A stretch of DNA of 64,000 nt from Heloderma charlesbogerti (GCA_026122225.1 JANEZZ010002657.1:186001-250000), one strand, 5' to 3'; counted from the first letter of the stretch, positions 35,256 through 46,614 are shown. Program-made: numbers and translations. The notes: generated from the sequence alone by a model not told the origin.

Positions 35256-36141
35256 AAGAGATGTAAAATTTCCAGAAAATTTTTTGAGGCCGTGGAAAAA
35301 AACTGGTTTTTTCCTGGAGGTTTCAGAAAAATTGGAAGTTTGGGGAAGATTGAAAAATAAGCAATGCGTATCTTTTTAGCACTCTTAGTCACTTTGTTGC
35401 TTTAAGACAGCCTTCCCCAACCTGGTGCCCTCCAGATATTTTGGACTTCAGCTTCCATCAGCCTCAGGCAGCATGGTGAATGGTTAGGAATGCTGGGCAC
35501 TGTAGTCCAAAACATTCAGAGGGCACCAGGTTGGGGAAGGCTGCTTTAGGAAAATAAAGCAGCCTTTCTGTTCCTAATGTTATTTTATGGATGACTTAGT
35601 TTACTTTTAAAAGTAAACTCAGTCAGTAAATTTGTAATTATCGTCTGAATAGATTCGAATTACATTAAATGACTGCTACAGCACCAGAAACACAGGACAG
35701 TATAGCACACAACCCAAGCTGTCAAGAATGTACATTTACTGTCAAGAGTGCTCAGTGGTGACTCTACTCAACTGTTGGGAAACTGAGCATAAATGTCTAT
35801 CAGTAAAATATGCTTCAGATCAATAATTTTAATAAGGAAAGAAACAACTTACTATGCTGGGAATCTTGCAGAGAGGATTAAAAAAATTTCCCCATTATTT
35901 CCAGACATTTTACATCTCTAGTCTTTCTATAAAAGTGTTCTTATTACATAGTTTTAGAAATCATTTTGCGGGGAGTAAAGGCTGAGTAACGATAGATAAA
36001 TACTTTGCCTTAAATTCTAAAAGAAAATATTTCATAATCCAAAGCTGTTCAATTTTTCAGAAAAATATAAAAATGGTCCTCAGAAACCCCCCGGATTTTT
36101 TCCAGATTTGTCCGTTTTTTCCCTGGGCCTTCACATTTCTA
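35256..36141. mobile_element. Nonautonomous hAT element, 886 bp, with a nested MITE
   Basis: The left end AAGAGATGTAAAATTTCC and the right end, complement TAGAAATGTGAAGG, are diverged inverted repeats. A perfect 8-bp target duplication TTTGCAAG lies at 35248-35255 and 36142-36149. Near 35907-35930 an extra internal inverted copy of the end occurs ('ttttacatctcta'). The body is A+T-rich and has no transposase frame. A palindromic MITE is inserted at 35408-35543. Confidence 0.75.
35408..35543. mobile_element. Palindromic hAT-type MITE, copy 2 (nested)
   Basis: The ends CAGCCTTCCCCAACCTGG and CCAGGTTGGGGAAGGCTG are exact inverted repeats. The whole 136 bp folds on itself. The target duplication is CTTTAAGA / CTTTAGGA at 35400-35407 and 35544-35551. 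It was inserted into the hAT at 35256-36141. Confidence 0.88.
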
Positions 36142-36149
36142 TTTGCAAG

Positions 36150-37689
36150 ATCTAATTTCTCTTGGAGACTGATGTGTAATGACTAGGACCGTACCAGATA
36201 TTCTCTTGTGTTTGATGTTTGGGATGAAAACAGTGCTTTGGGCTAGAAATATTTTCCCCAACCTGCTGCATTCTGATGAAATCTTTTGGATCCCGTCACA
36301 GTTGCTGCTGCTGCTTTGGTGCCACTTTTTCTTCTGCTTCTAGCTGCTGCTTTTTTCAGCTTCCTGGATTAGTCACTAGGGCAGTCCCAGCCAATTGGCG
36401 ATCCTATAGTGAATGGGACAGTGTCATGATTGGCTACACAGAGCCAATCAGATTTATGTTACATGGTGACTTTACTGAAGGCAAAAGGAACCCGTTGAAA
36501 GAGAGGGACATGTAAATGAACTGGTGAGCCTTTTCCCCTCCATTGCTGGGAAAGGATGGGAAGAGGAGGGCGCTGCTTTGGCATTGCTGAGTCCGTTTCC
36601 AAAACGCAGTAGTTTGGCTTGGCCCTGTTGCTGATGCATTCAGGTGTCCTGTGGAAATAACTTCTTAACTTAGCATGATGTAGGTGTGCCTGGTGGCAGC
36701 CCAGTCTCCCTTTGTCCAACGTACAGATGGGATTTTTTTGCTGGTGTGTGTGTATGTGAGTGTGTATATTCCTCTGTGTGTGTGTATGCATGCAAATGCA
36801 TACATAATTCCCAAGAAGAGCTGCCTTTTGATGGGAGTGGGAGCTGTGGAGCTGCCAAATGCCTGAACTTCCATCAGTCAGTCCCTTTGCTGCTGAAAAG
36901 GGTTATGTCTGGTGCTGTGGCACTCCACACGCGAATAGACCAAGAATAGTCAAGGTTCCTTACTCAGCTCTAAATCCTCTGGAAGCCTGAACAAATCAAA
37001 GCACTCGTGAGATATGCCTGGAACCACAACTTCGTTGGCAAAGAAACACCTCCAGACACAGAATGGGCAGATCCAGCAAGCCATGCTGCTCATTCCTATG
37101 CAGAAGGGGTTTTATCTCTCCCTAAATGGGATTCTGCATCATTACTCATTGTGGGGAGGTGGCAGCTGGCCTTGTTTAACGGGCTGAACTTTGCAACCTG
37201 AGCTGAAAGCTTATTTGTGCCCACTTGGGTCAGATGCTTTATTGCTCCTAAATTGTACTGATGATGTTAGAGCAAATGTTGTTGGGGCCTCCATTAATGT
37301 TTGCTGAAGTTTTCTGCTACGGGCTGCTTTACACAATTCACCCCCCCCCGTGTGCTCCACAGAAGCAGTGGCACATTGCCCCTGCGTACATACCTGCATG
37401 TGCAACCATGTAAGTCAAAGTTAGCAGCAATTCCTGGTATGTGGAATCATTTTTAAAAAGCACTACTGCCTACATCTTTAGTCCTTCTTTGCAAGCAGCA
37501 AATGTCTGTCTCCCCCTGCCCTTTTTTTTTTTTAACCGAAAGGCTCCAAAATCACTAAATAGACACAAAAAATGTGTCATGGGAAAGCACATTATGGAAA
37601 TTCTAGTGTTCAAATTCACAAAAATGGTTTCTGAAGCGGGAAACATTAAAACTTCCTTGACACTGGTAGCTGATTGTCTCTGAACTCAT
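36150..37689. other. Intron stretch, nothing recognised
   Basis: Short imperfect GT runs occur at about 36742-36785. No gene or clear transposon was seen. Confidence 0.35.
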
Positions 37690-39256
37690 GTTCCCCTATT
37701 TTGGGTCAGGGAAACCTGGTTGGATGAAGGGAGAGGAGTTAACCTTTCCCACATGTGCCCACCAGGGTTTCTTGTGCAAGCACCAAGCTTGACTAGATGG
37801 GTGGGGCAGGGGGTAGCCTTGGTCTATAGGGATTCCACCCCCCTGGTCAGATTACCTATTCAACAGTCAGCCTGTTCTGAGTGTCTGTACCTAGTGTTGG
37901 GCACCCAAGACAGGATGGGGATTCTGTTGGTGTACCGCCCACCCCGCTGCCCAACAGTCTCCCTGCCTGAGCAGACTGAGGTGGTCTCGAATGCAGTATT
38001 GAGGAATCCAAAGCTTGGGGACTCTAATATTCATGTCAAGGGTACTTTGTCAGGAGGAGGAGCTCAAGGTTTCATGACTGCCATATCAACCCTGAGCCTG
38101 ACTCAGATAACATCTGGTCTGACACAGCGGGAAACAGTTTGGACCTGTTGTTCTGTACAGGATTGGGAGAAAATCATTGGGGTGGGGAGAGCCAGTAGTG
38201 ACTCCATTGGCATGGACAGATCATTGTCTGATCTGTTTTGACCTTCAGATGACCTGTAACCACTGTAGGGTTGGGGGGCTGAGTCTGATGGTCTGCCCCC
38301 AGAGGCTGATGAATCCGGATGGATTTCTTGTGGTCTCTTGAGGATTTTCCTGCAGGCTTAGCCAGTGGTCCTGCTGAGGCCCTGGTCTCCACTTAGAATG
38401 AGGAGATTGAGCTATTGAGACGATCCTCCCAAACCTCCTCAGCCTGCCATGTCAGTTCCTTGGTATTTTGAGGAGCTGAGGGCAATGAAGTGACATGGTC
38501 AATAGAGTGCAAATGGTGGGAGATTGCTAATGAATACAATACAATGCAAGTTAAAATCCGTTTGCAGTTTTATTCTGTGGTAGAACTGTAGTTTGCCACT
38601 ACCATTACATCTGCTCAAATGGAGGGTTTTTTGTGGGGGTGTTGTTGTTGTTGAAGGCTGTTAGGGTTGAGCCCTCAAAGGGCTGCCATGACCTTGGAAT
38701 GTTGCTCACATTCATGCTGACTTGGATGCCATTATCTTGACAGAGTTAGAGATGGGTGGGGCTAGTGAACTGTCTAGTCACGTTGTTAAAGATGCCTTTC
38801 AGCTTGTGCAGCCTGAGGACCTGGATGGCCTGAGGCCCACTGCTTGCTCTTTAGATCCTTGCCCATCCTAGTTTGTGAAACTGACCAGAGCTGGGCTGGG
38901 TATTTGGACCCCTGGGGTAGTCAGTGCCTCTTTGAGGGATTGAGGTCCCTCCAGCTTTGAAAGAAGAAGTGGTGAAGGCCCTGTTGAAGAAGACAAATTA
39001 AGAGCCTCTTATCTGGGATAATTATCACCCAGTGTCAGATTTGCCATTCATGGAAGGTGCTGGAACATGTGGTGGGCTCTTTCCTCCAGTCTGTGGTGGG
39101 TGATACTCATTATTTAGATCTATTACAATTGGGTTTTAGGCCTGATTATGGGATGGAAACAGCCCTAGTCACCCTGGTTGATGACTTATGTCAGAGAATG
39201 GATGGGGGGAGTGCAACATTGGTTCTTTTGAACTTCTCAGTGACTTTTGATACCAA
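37690..39256 (+). mobile_element. L2-type LINE, 5' section (element split in three)
   Basis: The plus strand carries endonuclease wording: ETWLDEGRGVN, QGVALVYRDS, LYLVLGTQDRMGILLVYRPP and GDSNIHVKG. Decayed linker follows, then the RT start (MLEHVVGSFLQSVVGDTHYLD, GFRPDYGMETALVTLVDDLC). It breaks off at FDT, just inside the palm. The element resumes near 46615, with roughly 150 codons missing. Confidence 0.75.
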
Positions 39257-39319
39257 GGGGGTATGCCCCAACAAAGCCAGTCAGATTTGATAGTCTGGAA
39301 TTATGTATACTATTCCCCA

Positions 39320-42300
39320 ACAGATCATCATCATTGTGATCACTCGTGACCAAGTAAGATTGTCTTCCAGAGACAGAGTCTTAGCAGTGGGTCTGCAGGT
39401 GGTTGTGAAGGCCAGTTCTGGATCCACACAGCCCCCACAGTGAGGACATAGATTTCCAGGTGGAAGGCAGTCACGATGAGGGTTTGCTTGACGTGCCTTC
39501 CGCTGAGCTCGTTTCTCCCTTTCGCCCTGTACTCGTGCTTCTTCAGAGTCCACAGTGCCTTTAATACAGGCTGACCTGCAGTTGGAACACTCATGGGTTA
39601 GGGCTTCCCAGTTCCCAATGCTTATGTTACATTTTTTTAGATCAGCTTTAAGAACATCTTTAAATCTCTTTTGCTGTCCACCAATATTCCATTTTCCATT
39701 CATAATTTGGGAATAGAGTAGCTGCTTTGGAAGACGATAATCAGGCATTCGAACAACATGGCCGATCCAGCGAAGTTGATGTTGGAGAATCATTGTTTCA
39801 GCACTGGTGGTCTTTGCGTCTTCCAGTACGCTGACATTAGTCCATCTGTCTTCCCAAGTAATTTGCAGAATTTTTCGGAAGCAGCATTGGTGAAATCTTT
39901 TGAGAAGTTGGGAGTGGCCTTTATAGAGCTCCATGTTTCACAGATATACAGTAAGGTTGGTAGTACAATGGCCTTGTAAACAAGCATTTTGGTCTCCCTG
40001 CAAATGTCCCGATCCTCGAACACTCTACGCTTCATTCGGGAGAATGCTACACTTGCAGAGCTCAGGCGATGCTGAATTTCAGCATCGATGTTGGCTTTTG
40101 TGGAGAGATGGCTGCCAAAATAGGAAACAGGAAAAGTGATCAACATTTTTCAGCATCACACCGTTAAGCTGGATTGATGGCGCTACAGAGGGATTGGTTT
40201 GTGCTTGCTGGTAAAGCACTTTGGTTATTTTGATGTTAAGCGAGAGGCCGAGCTTTTCATATGCTTCTGCAAAGATGTTTAGGATAGTTTGGAGATCTTC
40301 TTCTGAGTGTGCGCAGATTACGTTATCATCAGCATATTGAAGTTCTATGACAGAGGATGTAATTACCTTACTTTTTGCTTTCAGCCTACTGAGATTAAAA
40401 AGTTTTCCATCTGTTCGATACATGATTTCTACACCAGTGGGAAGTTTCCCTTCAACAAGGTGTAGAATCATAGCGATGAAGATAGTAAATAAGGTTGGAG
40501 CAATGACGCATCCCTGTTTGATCCCTGATCCCACTTTGAATGGATCACTGAGAGCCATTGTTATCCAAGATTGTTGCCGTCATGGAGGAGCCACAAGATG
40601 TTCATTAGGGCATCCAGTTTTCAGAAGGATGGTCCAGAAAGCAGTACAATTTACTGTGTCAAAGGCCTTAGTCAGATCAATAAATGCCATGTACAGGGGT
40701 TGGTTTTGCTCCCTGCATTTTTCTTGGAGCTGTCGTGCGGTGAAGGTCATATCCACTGTCCCCCTGGAAGGGCGGAAGCCATTTTGGGATTCAGGGAGGA
40801 TGTCTTCTGAGATAGGTAGAAGGCAGTTTGCAAGGAACCTTGCCAGGATTTTGCCTGCCTTAGCTAGATGGGAGATGCCTCTGTAGTTTCCACAATCTGT
40901 TCTATTACCCTTTTTAAAGAGAGTGATAATTATGGCATCCCTGAAGTCTGCTGGGATCTCCTCCCTCATCCAGATTTTTTCAATAAGCTTGTGAAGCTGT
41001 TGTGTAGCTTCAGGCCCTCCTTCTTTAAAGACTTCAACAGGGATTTCATCGGGTCCACTAGCTTTATTATTTTTCATTTGGTTAATGGCTTTACTGACTT
41101 CCTCCAAACTAGGGAGGAAGCTCATCTCTGGTTTGTTTTTGTGGGATTTGCGAGAAAACCTCATCAATCACAATAGAGTTATGGTTAAGAAGGTTGTGGT
41201 AATGCTCTTTCCAACAGTGCAATAGAGTCTTTGTTGTTTAGAAGTTTGGCATCATCTATTGAGTGTAAGGGGTTTGTACCATGGTTTGTTGGTCCGTAGA
41301 TGGCCTTTGTGGCATTAAAAAAGCCCCGTGCATCATGGGCATCTGCAAAATGCTGGATTTCTTGAGCTTTCTTTATCCACCAGGTGTTCTTAAGTTCTCT
41401 AGTTCTTCTTTGGACCTCAGCCTTTGCAGTGGCGTAGATTTTTTTCTTAGCGGCACAGTTGATGTCTTTTTGCCATATTTGGAAGGCTTTCCTTTTCTTA
41501 TCAATGATATATTCAGTCTCCCTATCATTCTCATCAAACCAATCCTGATGTTTCTTAGTTTGGTATCCAGTAGTTTGTTCACAGGCTGCGATAGTGGAAG
41601 TCTTCAGTTTATTCCAGTGTTCCTCAACATTTTCAGGGGTTTCCATAGATAGATGTTCCTTGAGAGTTGTTTGAAAGCAGGCTCGCTTAATACGATCTTG
41701 AAGGACTTGGGTGTTCATTTTACACCTTGGTTTTCTTCCCTGGAGCCTACGTTGAGGGACAGTCTTAATGGCCATCCTGGAATGAATTAATCGGTGGTCT
41801 GTCCAGCAGTCATCAGCTCTCGTCATGGCTCTGGTGAGGAAAACATCGCAGCGATCTCTGGCACGGACAGTTACATAATCTAGAAGATGCCAGTGCTTCG
41901 ACCGAGGGTGCTTCCATGATGTTTTAAATTTATTTTTCTGGTGAAAAAGTGTGTTGGTAATGACAAGATTATGCTCTGCACATTTAGTCAGAAGTAAAAT
42001 TCCATTCTGGTTGCTATTGCCAACTCCTTCTTTCCCAATGGTCCCCGGCCACAAATCAGAATCACGCCCAATTCTTGCACTGAAATCGCCCAGGAGGATA
42101 ATTTTGTCCTCCTTAGGTATTTCTGATAGGATGGTGTCCAGCTGGGAGTAAAAATTTTCTTTGATGTCTTCATCAGCATCTAATGTTGGTGCATAGGCAC
42201 TTAGAATAGTTGCCTGCTGGTTTTTGGCAAGTTTTATTCGGAGGGTTGAGAGTCATTCGTTAATGCCAGTAGGAACTTCTGACAAGAGCTTCATAAGATC

Positions 42301-42765
42301 ATTTTTAATAGCAAAGCCTACTCCATGTATTCGTCATTCTTGTTCAGGTAGTCCTTTCCAGAAGAAGGTGTAACCTCCTTTTTCTTCCTTCAGTTGTCCC
42401 TCTCCTGGTCTTCAAGTTTCTTGGAGTGCTGCTATGTCAATGTTAAAACGTCTCAGCTCCCTTGCAATGATGGCAGTCCTGCGTTCAAGGCGTTCACTAT
42501 CTGTATTGTCCAGCAGTGTCCGTATATTCCATGTTCCAAAGTTCATTTGTCTTTTGTGACCTCTAAATGGTGACCCCACTGGACGCGGTAATCCAGTCAG
42601 GGAGAAGATGAGGCAGACTATGTTTAGGGCACCTTTTCTAGCCCCCTCCCCATACGTGGTGAGCAGAGTGGATCCTGAATAGGACTGCTCAGTCATGGAT
42701 ACAGCTGCCGAACTACTCAACTGCCTCGGTCCTTGAGTCAGGATGACCGAATCTGTATCCACCAC
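39320..42765 (-). mobile_element. RTE-like non-LTR retrotransposon, antisense, broken frames
   Basis: Read antisense: TWNIRTLLDN and AALQET (endonuclease, from 42765); DYVTVRARDRCDV and DHRLIHSRM (42054-41185); EVSKAINQMKNNKASGPDEI, NYRGISHLAKAGKILAR and QNGFRPSRGTVDM (41167-40580); GIKQGCVIAPTLF and LQYADDNVI (40558-40079); PTLLYICETWS; LRWIGHVVRMPDYRLPKQLL; and a C-terminal CPHCGG motif (near 39400). Order and motifs exclude CR1, L2 and BovB. The clade name (RTE or a relative) is uncertain. The C-terminal Cys pair suggests a zinc finger whose His residues are lost. Confidence 0.75.
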
Positions 42766-42947
42766 CCTAGTCCATGACTAGGGGCTTCCGGATTTCACAG
42801 TCCTGCCCCCATTGACATTCGCTGATCGCCGTGGGACTTTTAGTTGGTTTGGGTTTAGATTGGAAGACGCCTGGGTGTGAATTTGTTTTATGTGTGGAGA
42901 TCTTGTTGTGGCGAAGGGGCTTGCGTAACTCAGTGAAGCCATAAGCT
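42766..42947. promoter_or_regulatory. Head-to-head junction of two LINE 5' ends
   Basis: The first ATG of the antisense RTE-like element (42765) and that of the sense BovB (42948) are only 182 bp apart and point away from each other. The stretch must contain both 5' UTRs or what is left of them. I could not place the exact border or a target duplication. Confidence 0.5.
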
Positions 42948-45900
42948 ATGCCGTGCAGGGCCACCCAAGACGGACAGGTCATGGCAGAGAGTTCTGACAA
43001 AATGTGGTCCACTGGAGAAGGAAATGGCAACCCACTCCAGTATTCTTGCCAAGAAAACCCCATGGAAAGTATCACAAGGCTAAAAGATATGACGCCGGAA
43101 GATGAGCCCCTCAGGTCGGAAGGTGTCCAATATGCTACTGGGGAAGAGCAGAGGGTATTTCCAAGTAGCGCCAGAAAGAGTGAAGCGGCTGGGCCAAACC
43201 CGAAAGGACACTCAGCTGTGGATGTGTCTGGTGGTGAAAAGAAAATCCGATGCTGTAAAGAACAATATTGTTTAGGAACCTGGAATGTCAGATCAATGAA
43301 TCAAGGTAAGCTGGAGGTGGTCAAACATGAGATGACAAGATTGAACATCGACATCTTGGGAATCAGCGAACTAAAATGGACAGGCATGGGCGAATTTAAT
43401 TCAGGTGACCATCATATCTACTATTGTGGGCAAGAATCCCTTAGAAGAAATGGAGTAGCACTCATAGTCAACAAAAGGGTGGGAAAAGCAGTACTGGGGT
43501 ACAATCTTAAAAATGATAGAATGATCTCAGTACGAATCCAAGGCAAACCATTCAACATCACAGTAATTCAAGTCTATGCCCCAACCACTGAGGCCGAAGA
43601 AGCTGAGGTTGATCGGTTCTATGAAGACCTACAACACCTTCTAGAACTAACACCAAAAAAAGATGTCCTCTTCATCATAGGGGATTGGAATGCTAAAGTA
43701 GGAAGTCAAGAAATCACCGGGATAACAGGCAGGCATGGCCTTGGTGTACAAAATGAAGCAGGACAAAAGCTAATAGAGTTTTGCCAAGAGAACATGCTGA
43801 TAATAGCAAACACTCTTTTCCAGCAGCACAAGAGGCGACTCTACACATGGACGTCACCAGATGGTCAATATCGAAATCAGATTGATTATGTCCTTTGCAG
43901 CCAAAGATGGAGAAGCTCCATACAGTCAGTAAAAACAAGACCTGGAGCTGATTGTGGCTCAGATCATGAGCTGCTTCTTGCAAAATTTCGGCTTAAATTG
44001 AAGAACGTCGGGAAAACCACTAAACCGTTCAGGTATGACCTAAATCATATCCCTTTTGAATATACAGTGGAGGTGAGGAATAGATTTCAGGGATTAGACC
44101 TGATAGACAGAGTGCCTGAGGAACTATGGACAGAGGTCCGTAACATTGTTCAGGAGGCAGCAACGAAATCCATCCCAAAGAAAAAGAAATGCAAGAAAGC
44201 AAAGTGGCTGTCTGATGAGGCTTTACAAGTAGCTCACGAAAGAAGGGAAGCGAAAAGCAAGGGAGAAAGGGGAAGATATACCCAACTGAATGCAGAGTTC
44301 CAGAGAATAGCAAGGAGAGACAAGAAGGCCTTCTTAAATGAACAATGCAAAGAAATCGAGGAAAACAACAGAATGGGAAAGACTAGAGATCTCTTCAAGA
44401 AAATTGGAGATCTCAAGGGAACGTTTTGTGCAAAGACGGGCATGATAAAGGACAAAGAAGGCAGGGACCTCACAGAAGCAGATGAGATTAAGAAGAGGTG
44501 GCAAGAATACACAGAAGAACTATACAGGAAAGATCTGAATGTCCCTGATAGCCATGATAGTGCGGTCACTGAACTTGAGCCGGACATCCTCGAGAGTGAA
44601 GTCAAGTGGGCCTTAGGAAGCATTAGTAACAACAAAGCTAGCGGAGATGACAGTATTCCAGCCGAGCTATTTAAAATCCTAAAAGATGATGCTGTTAAAG
44701 TGCTGCATTCAATATGCCAACAAATCTGGAACACTCAACAGTGGCCACAAGACTGGAAAAGGTCAGTTTACATTCCAATTCCAAAGAAGGGCAACGTCAA
44801 AGAGTGTTCAAACTACCGCACCATTGCGCTCATTTCACATGCCAGCAAGGTGATGCTCAAAATCCTACAAGCTAGGCTTCAGCAGTATGCGAACCGAGAA
44901 CTACCGGAAGTACAAGCTGGGTTTCGAAGAGGCAGAGGAACTAGAGATCAAATCGCCAACATTAGCTGCATCATGGAGAAAGCAAGAGAATTCCAGAAAA
45001 ACGTCTATTTCTGCTTCATTGACTACGCTAAAGCCTTTGATTGTGTGGATCACAACAAACTGTGGCAAATTCTTAAAGTGATGGGAGTACCAGACCACCT
45101 TACCTGTCTCCTGAGAAACCTGTACGAGGGTCAAGAAGCAACAGTAAGAACCAGACATGGAACAACCGATTGGTTCAAAATTGGGAAAGGAGTACGACAA
45201 GGCTGCATATTGTCACCCTGCTTATTTAACTTATATGCAGAGTACATCATGAGAAATGCCGGGTTGGATGAATCAGAGGTCGGAATTAAGATTGCTGGGA
45301 GAATTATCAACAACCTCCGATACGCAGACGATACCACCCTAATGGCAGAAAGCGAAGAGGATCTAAAGAGCCTCTTGTTGAAGGTGAAAGAGGAGAGTGC
45401 AAAAGCTGGTTTGAAACTCAACATTAAAAAAACGAAGATCATGGCATCTGGCCCCATCACTTCCTGGCATATAGAAGGGGAAGAAATGGAAGCAGTGACA
45501 GATTTTACTTTCTTGGGCTCCAAGATCACCGCAGACGGTGACTGTAGCCATGAAATTAAAAGACGCTTGCTCCTTGGGAGGAAAGCTATGGCCAACCTAG
45601 ACAGCATAGTAAGAAGCAGAGACATCACCTTGCCGACAAAGGTCCGTCTAATCAAAGCTATGGTTTTCCCAGTAGTAATGTATGGCTGTGAGAGCTGGAC
45701 TATAAGGAAGGCTGAGCGCCGAAGAATTGATGCTTTCGAACTGTGGTGCTGGAGAAGACTCTTACGAGTCCCCTGGACTGCAAGGAGGTCAAATCAGTCC
45801 ATCCTAAAGGAAATCAACCCTGAGTGCTCATTGGAAGGACAGATAATGACGCTGAAGCTCCAATATTTTGGCCACGTAATGCGAAGAGAAAACTCCCTGG

Positions 45901-46110
45901 AAAAGACCCTGATGCTGGGAAAGACTGAAGGCAAAAGGAGAAGAGGACGGCAGAGGATGAGATGGCTAGATAGCATCACGAATGCAATGAATATGAACTT
46001 GAGCACACTCCGGGAGAGAGCGCAGGACAGGAAGGCCTGGCGTGCTATGGTCCATGGGGTCACGAAGAGTCGGACACGACTGAAGGACTGAACAACAACA
46101 ACAACAACAT
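42910..46110 (+). mobile_element. RTE-BovB LINE, apparently full length
   Basis: The copy runs from about 42910 (5' limit uncertain) to the (CAA)n tail at 46091-46110. It includes the 5' words 'ctggagaaggaaatggcaac' and 'ccactccagtattcttgcc', also known from ruminant BovB and its SINE derivatives. It lies within the broken L2, next to the antisense RTE-like LINE. Confidence 0.92.
42948..46091 (+). CDS. BovB ORF: AP endonuclease-reverse transcriptase, uninterrupted
   Basis: The single polyprotein of RTE-BovB nicks DNA and primes reverse transcription at the target. The frame is open for 1047 codons, about the full size for the family. In order: an N-terminal extension; endonuclease with TWNVRSMN (about residue 111), DILGISELKW, IGDWNAKVG (about 243), NQIDYVLC and SDHELL (338); a basic linker (KKKKCKKAKW); RT with NNKASGDDSIPAELFK, NYRTIALISHASKV, GFRRGRGTRDQI, KAFDCVDHNKLWQIL, GVRQGCILSPCLFNLYAEYI and YADD (792-795); and a C-terminal domain ending HGVTKSRTRLKD. 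An alternative start is Met at 42978. All catalytic motifs I can check are present. Whether it is transcribed cannot be told. Confidence 0.93.
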   Translation: MPCRATQDGQVMAESSDKMWSTGEGNGNPLQYSCQENPMESITRLKDMTPEDEPLRSEGVQYATGEEQRVFPSSARKSEAAGPNPKGHSAVDVSGGEKKIRCCKEQYCLGTWNVRSMNQGKLEVVKHEMTRLNIDILGISELKWTGMGEFNSGDHHIYYCGQESLRRNGVALIVNKRVGKAVLGYNLKNDRMISVRIQGKPFNITVIQVYAPTTEAEEAEVDRFYEDLQHLLELTPKKDVLFIIGDWNAKVGSQEITGITGRHGLGVQNEAGQKLIEFCQENMLIIANTLFQQHKRRLYTWTSPDGQYRNQIDYVLCSQRWRSSIQSVKTRPGADCGSDHELLLAKFRLKLKNVGKTTKPFRYDLNHIPFEYTVEVRNRFQGLDLIDRVPEELWTEVRNIVQEAATKSIPKKKKCKKAKWLSDEALQVAHERREAKSKGERGRYTQLNAEFQRIARRDKKAFLNEQCKEIEENNRMGKTRDLFKKIGDLKGTFCAKTGMIKDKEGRDLTEADEIKKRWQEYTEELYRKDLNVPDSHDSAVTELEPDILESEVKWALGSISNNKASGDDSIPAELFKILKDDAVKVLHSICQQIWNTQQWPQDWKRSVYIPIPKKGNVKECSNYRTIALISHASKVMLKILQARLQQYANRELPEVQAGFRRGRGTRDQIANISCIMEKAREFQKNVYFCFIDYAKAFDCVDHNKLWQILKVMGVPDHLTCLLRNLYEGQEATVRTRHGTTDWFKIGKGVRQGCILSPCLFNLYAEYIMRNAGLDESEVGIKIAGRIINNLRYADDTTLMAESEEDLKSLLLKVKEESAKAGLKLNIKKTKIMASGPITSWHIEGEEMEAVTDFTFLGSKITADGDCSHEIKRRLLLGRKAMANLDSIVRSRDITLPTKVRLIKAMVFPVVMYGCESWTIRKAERRRIDAFELWCWRRLLRVPWTARRSNQSILKEINPECSLEGQIMTLKLQYFGHVMRRENSLEKTLMLGKTEGKRRRGRQRMRWLDSITNAMNMNLSTLRERAQDRKAWRAMVHGVTKSRTRLKD

Positions 46111-46614
46111 CAGTGCACAATGATCAACACACAGTCTTCACAGAAAAAGGCTCTAATCCAATGGCATGTCATTTGGTGGTCCTTTATCTGCTGCAGCCTT
46201 CATCTGCCTTGTCAGCCATTGTAACGTATACCTTGTTATCTTCCACCTGTTCTGCCGTTGAGGACTTTCTTGGATCGTACTTTGTCTGGTTCCTCCCCCT
46301 TGACCTTACTGCCCTGGGTGACCCTGCTGGGAGTACATGGCTCCTGACGGCTTCGCTCACAGGGTTCATTGGAACACACAAACCCACTCACCACAGCAAG
46401 GTGACGATCCAGCGAGTGAGCCCCAATAGATACCGCTTGTTTCATCCATGTAGCTTGTGATGTAATTATTGGGCCCAGAAATGGATTGGGGGCGAGCTCT
46501 GACACTCCCTTAATGCCCCAGCAGTTGCTCATAAGATTGTAAGTTTTGGAGGTGCCACGACTTCTGTAAGATGTTTACATAGTCAGACTTTTTGTACCTT
46601 AAGATGTAAGTATG
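46111..46614. other. Unrecognised insert between BovB and resumed L2
   Basis: Non-L2 sequence with stop-broken frames. On the minus strand there is wording such as SLDRHLAVVSGFVCSNEP. It may be part of another repeat, but I could not name it. Confidence 0.3.
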
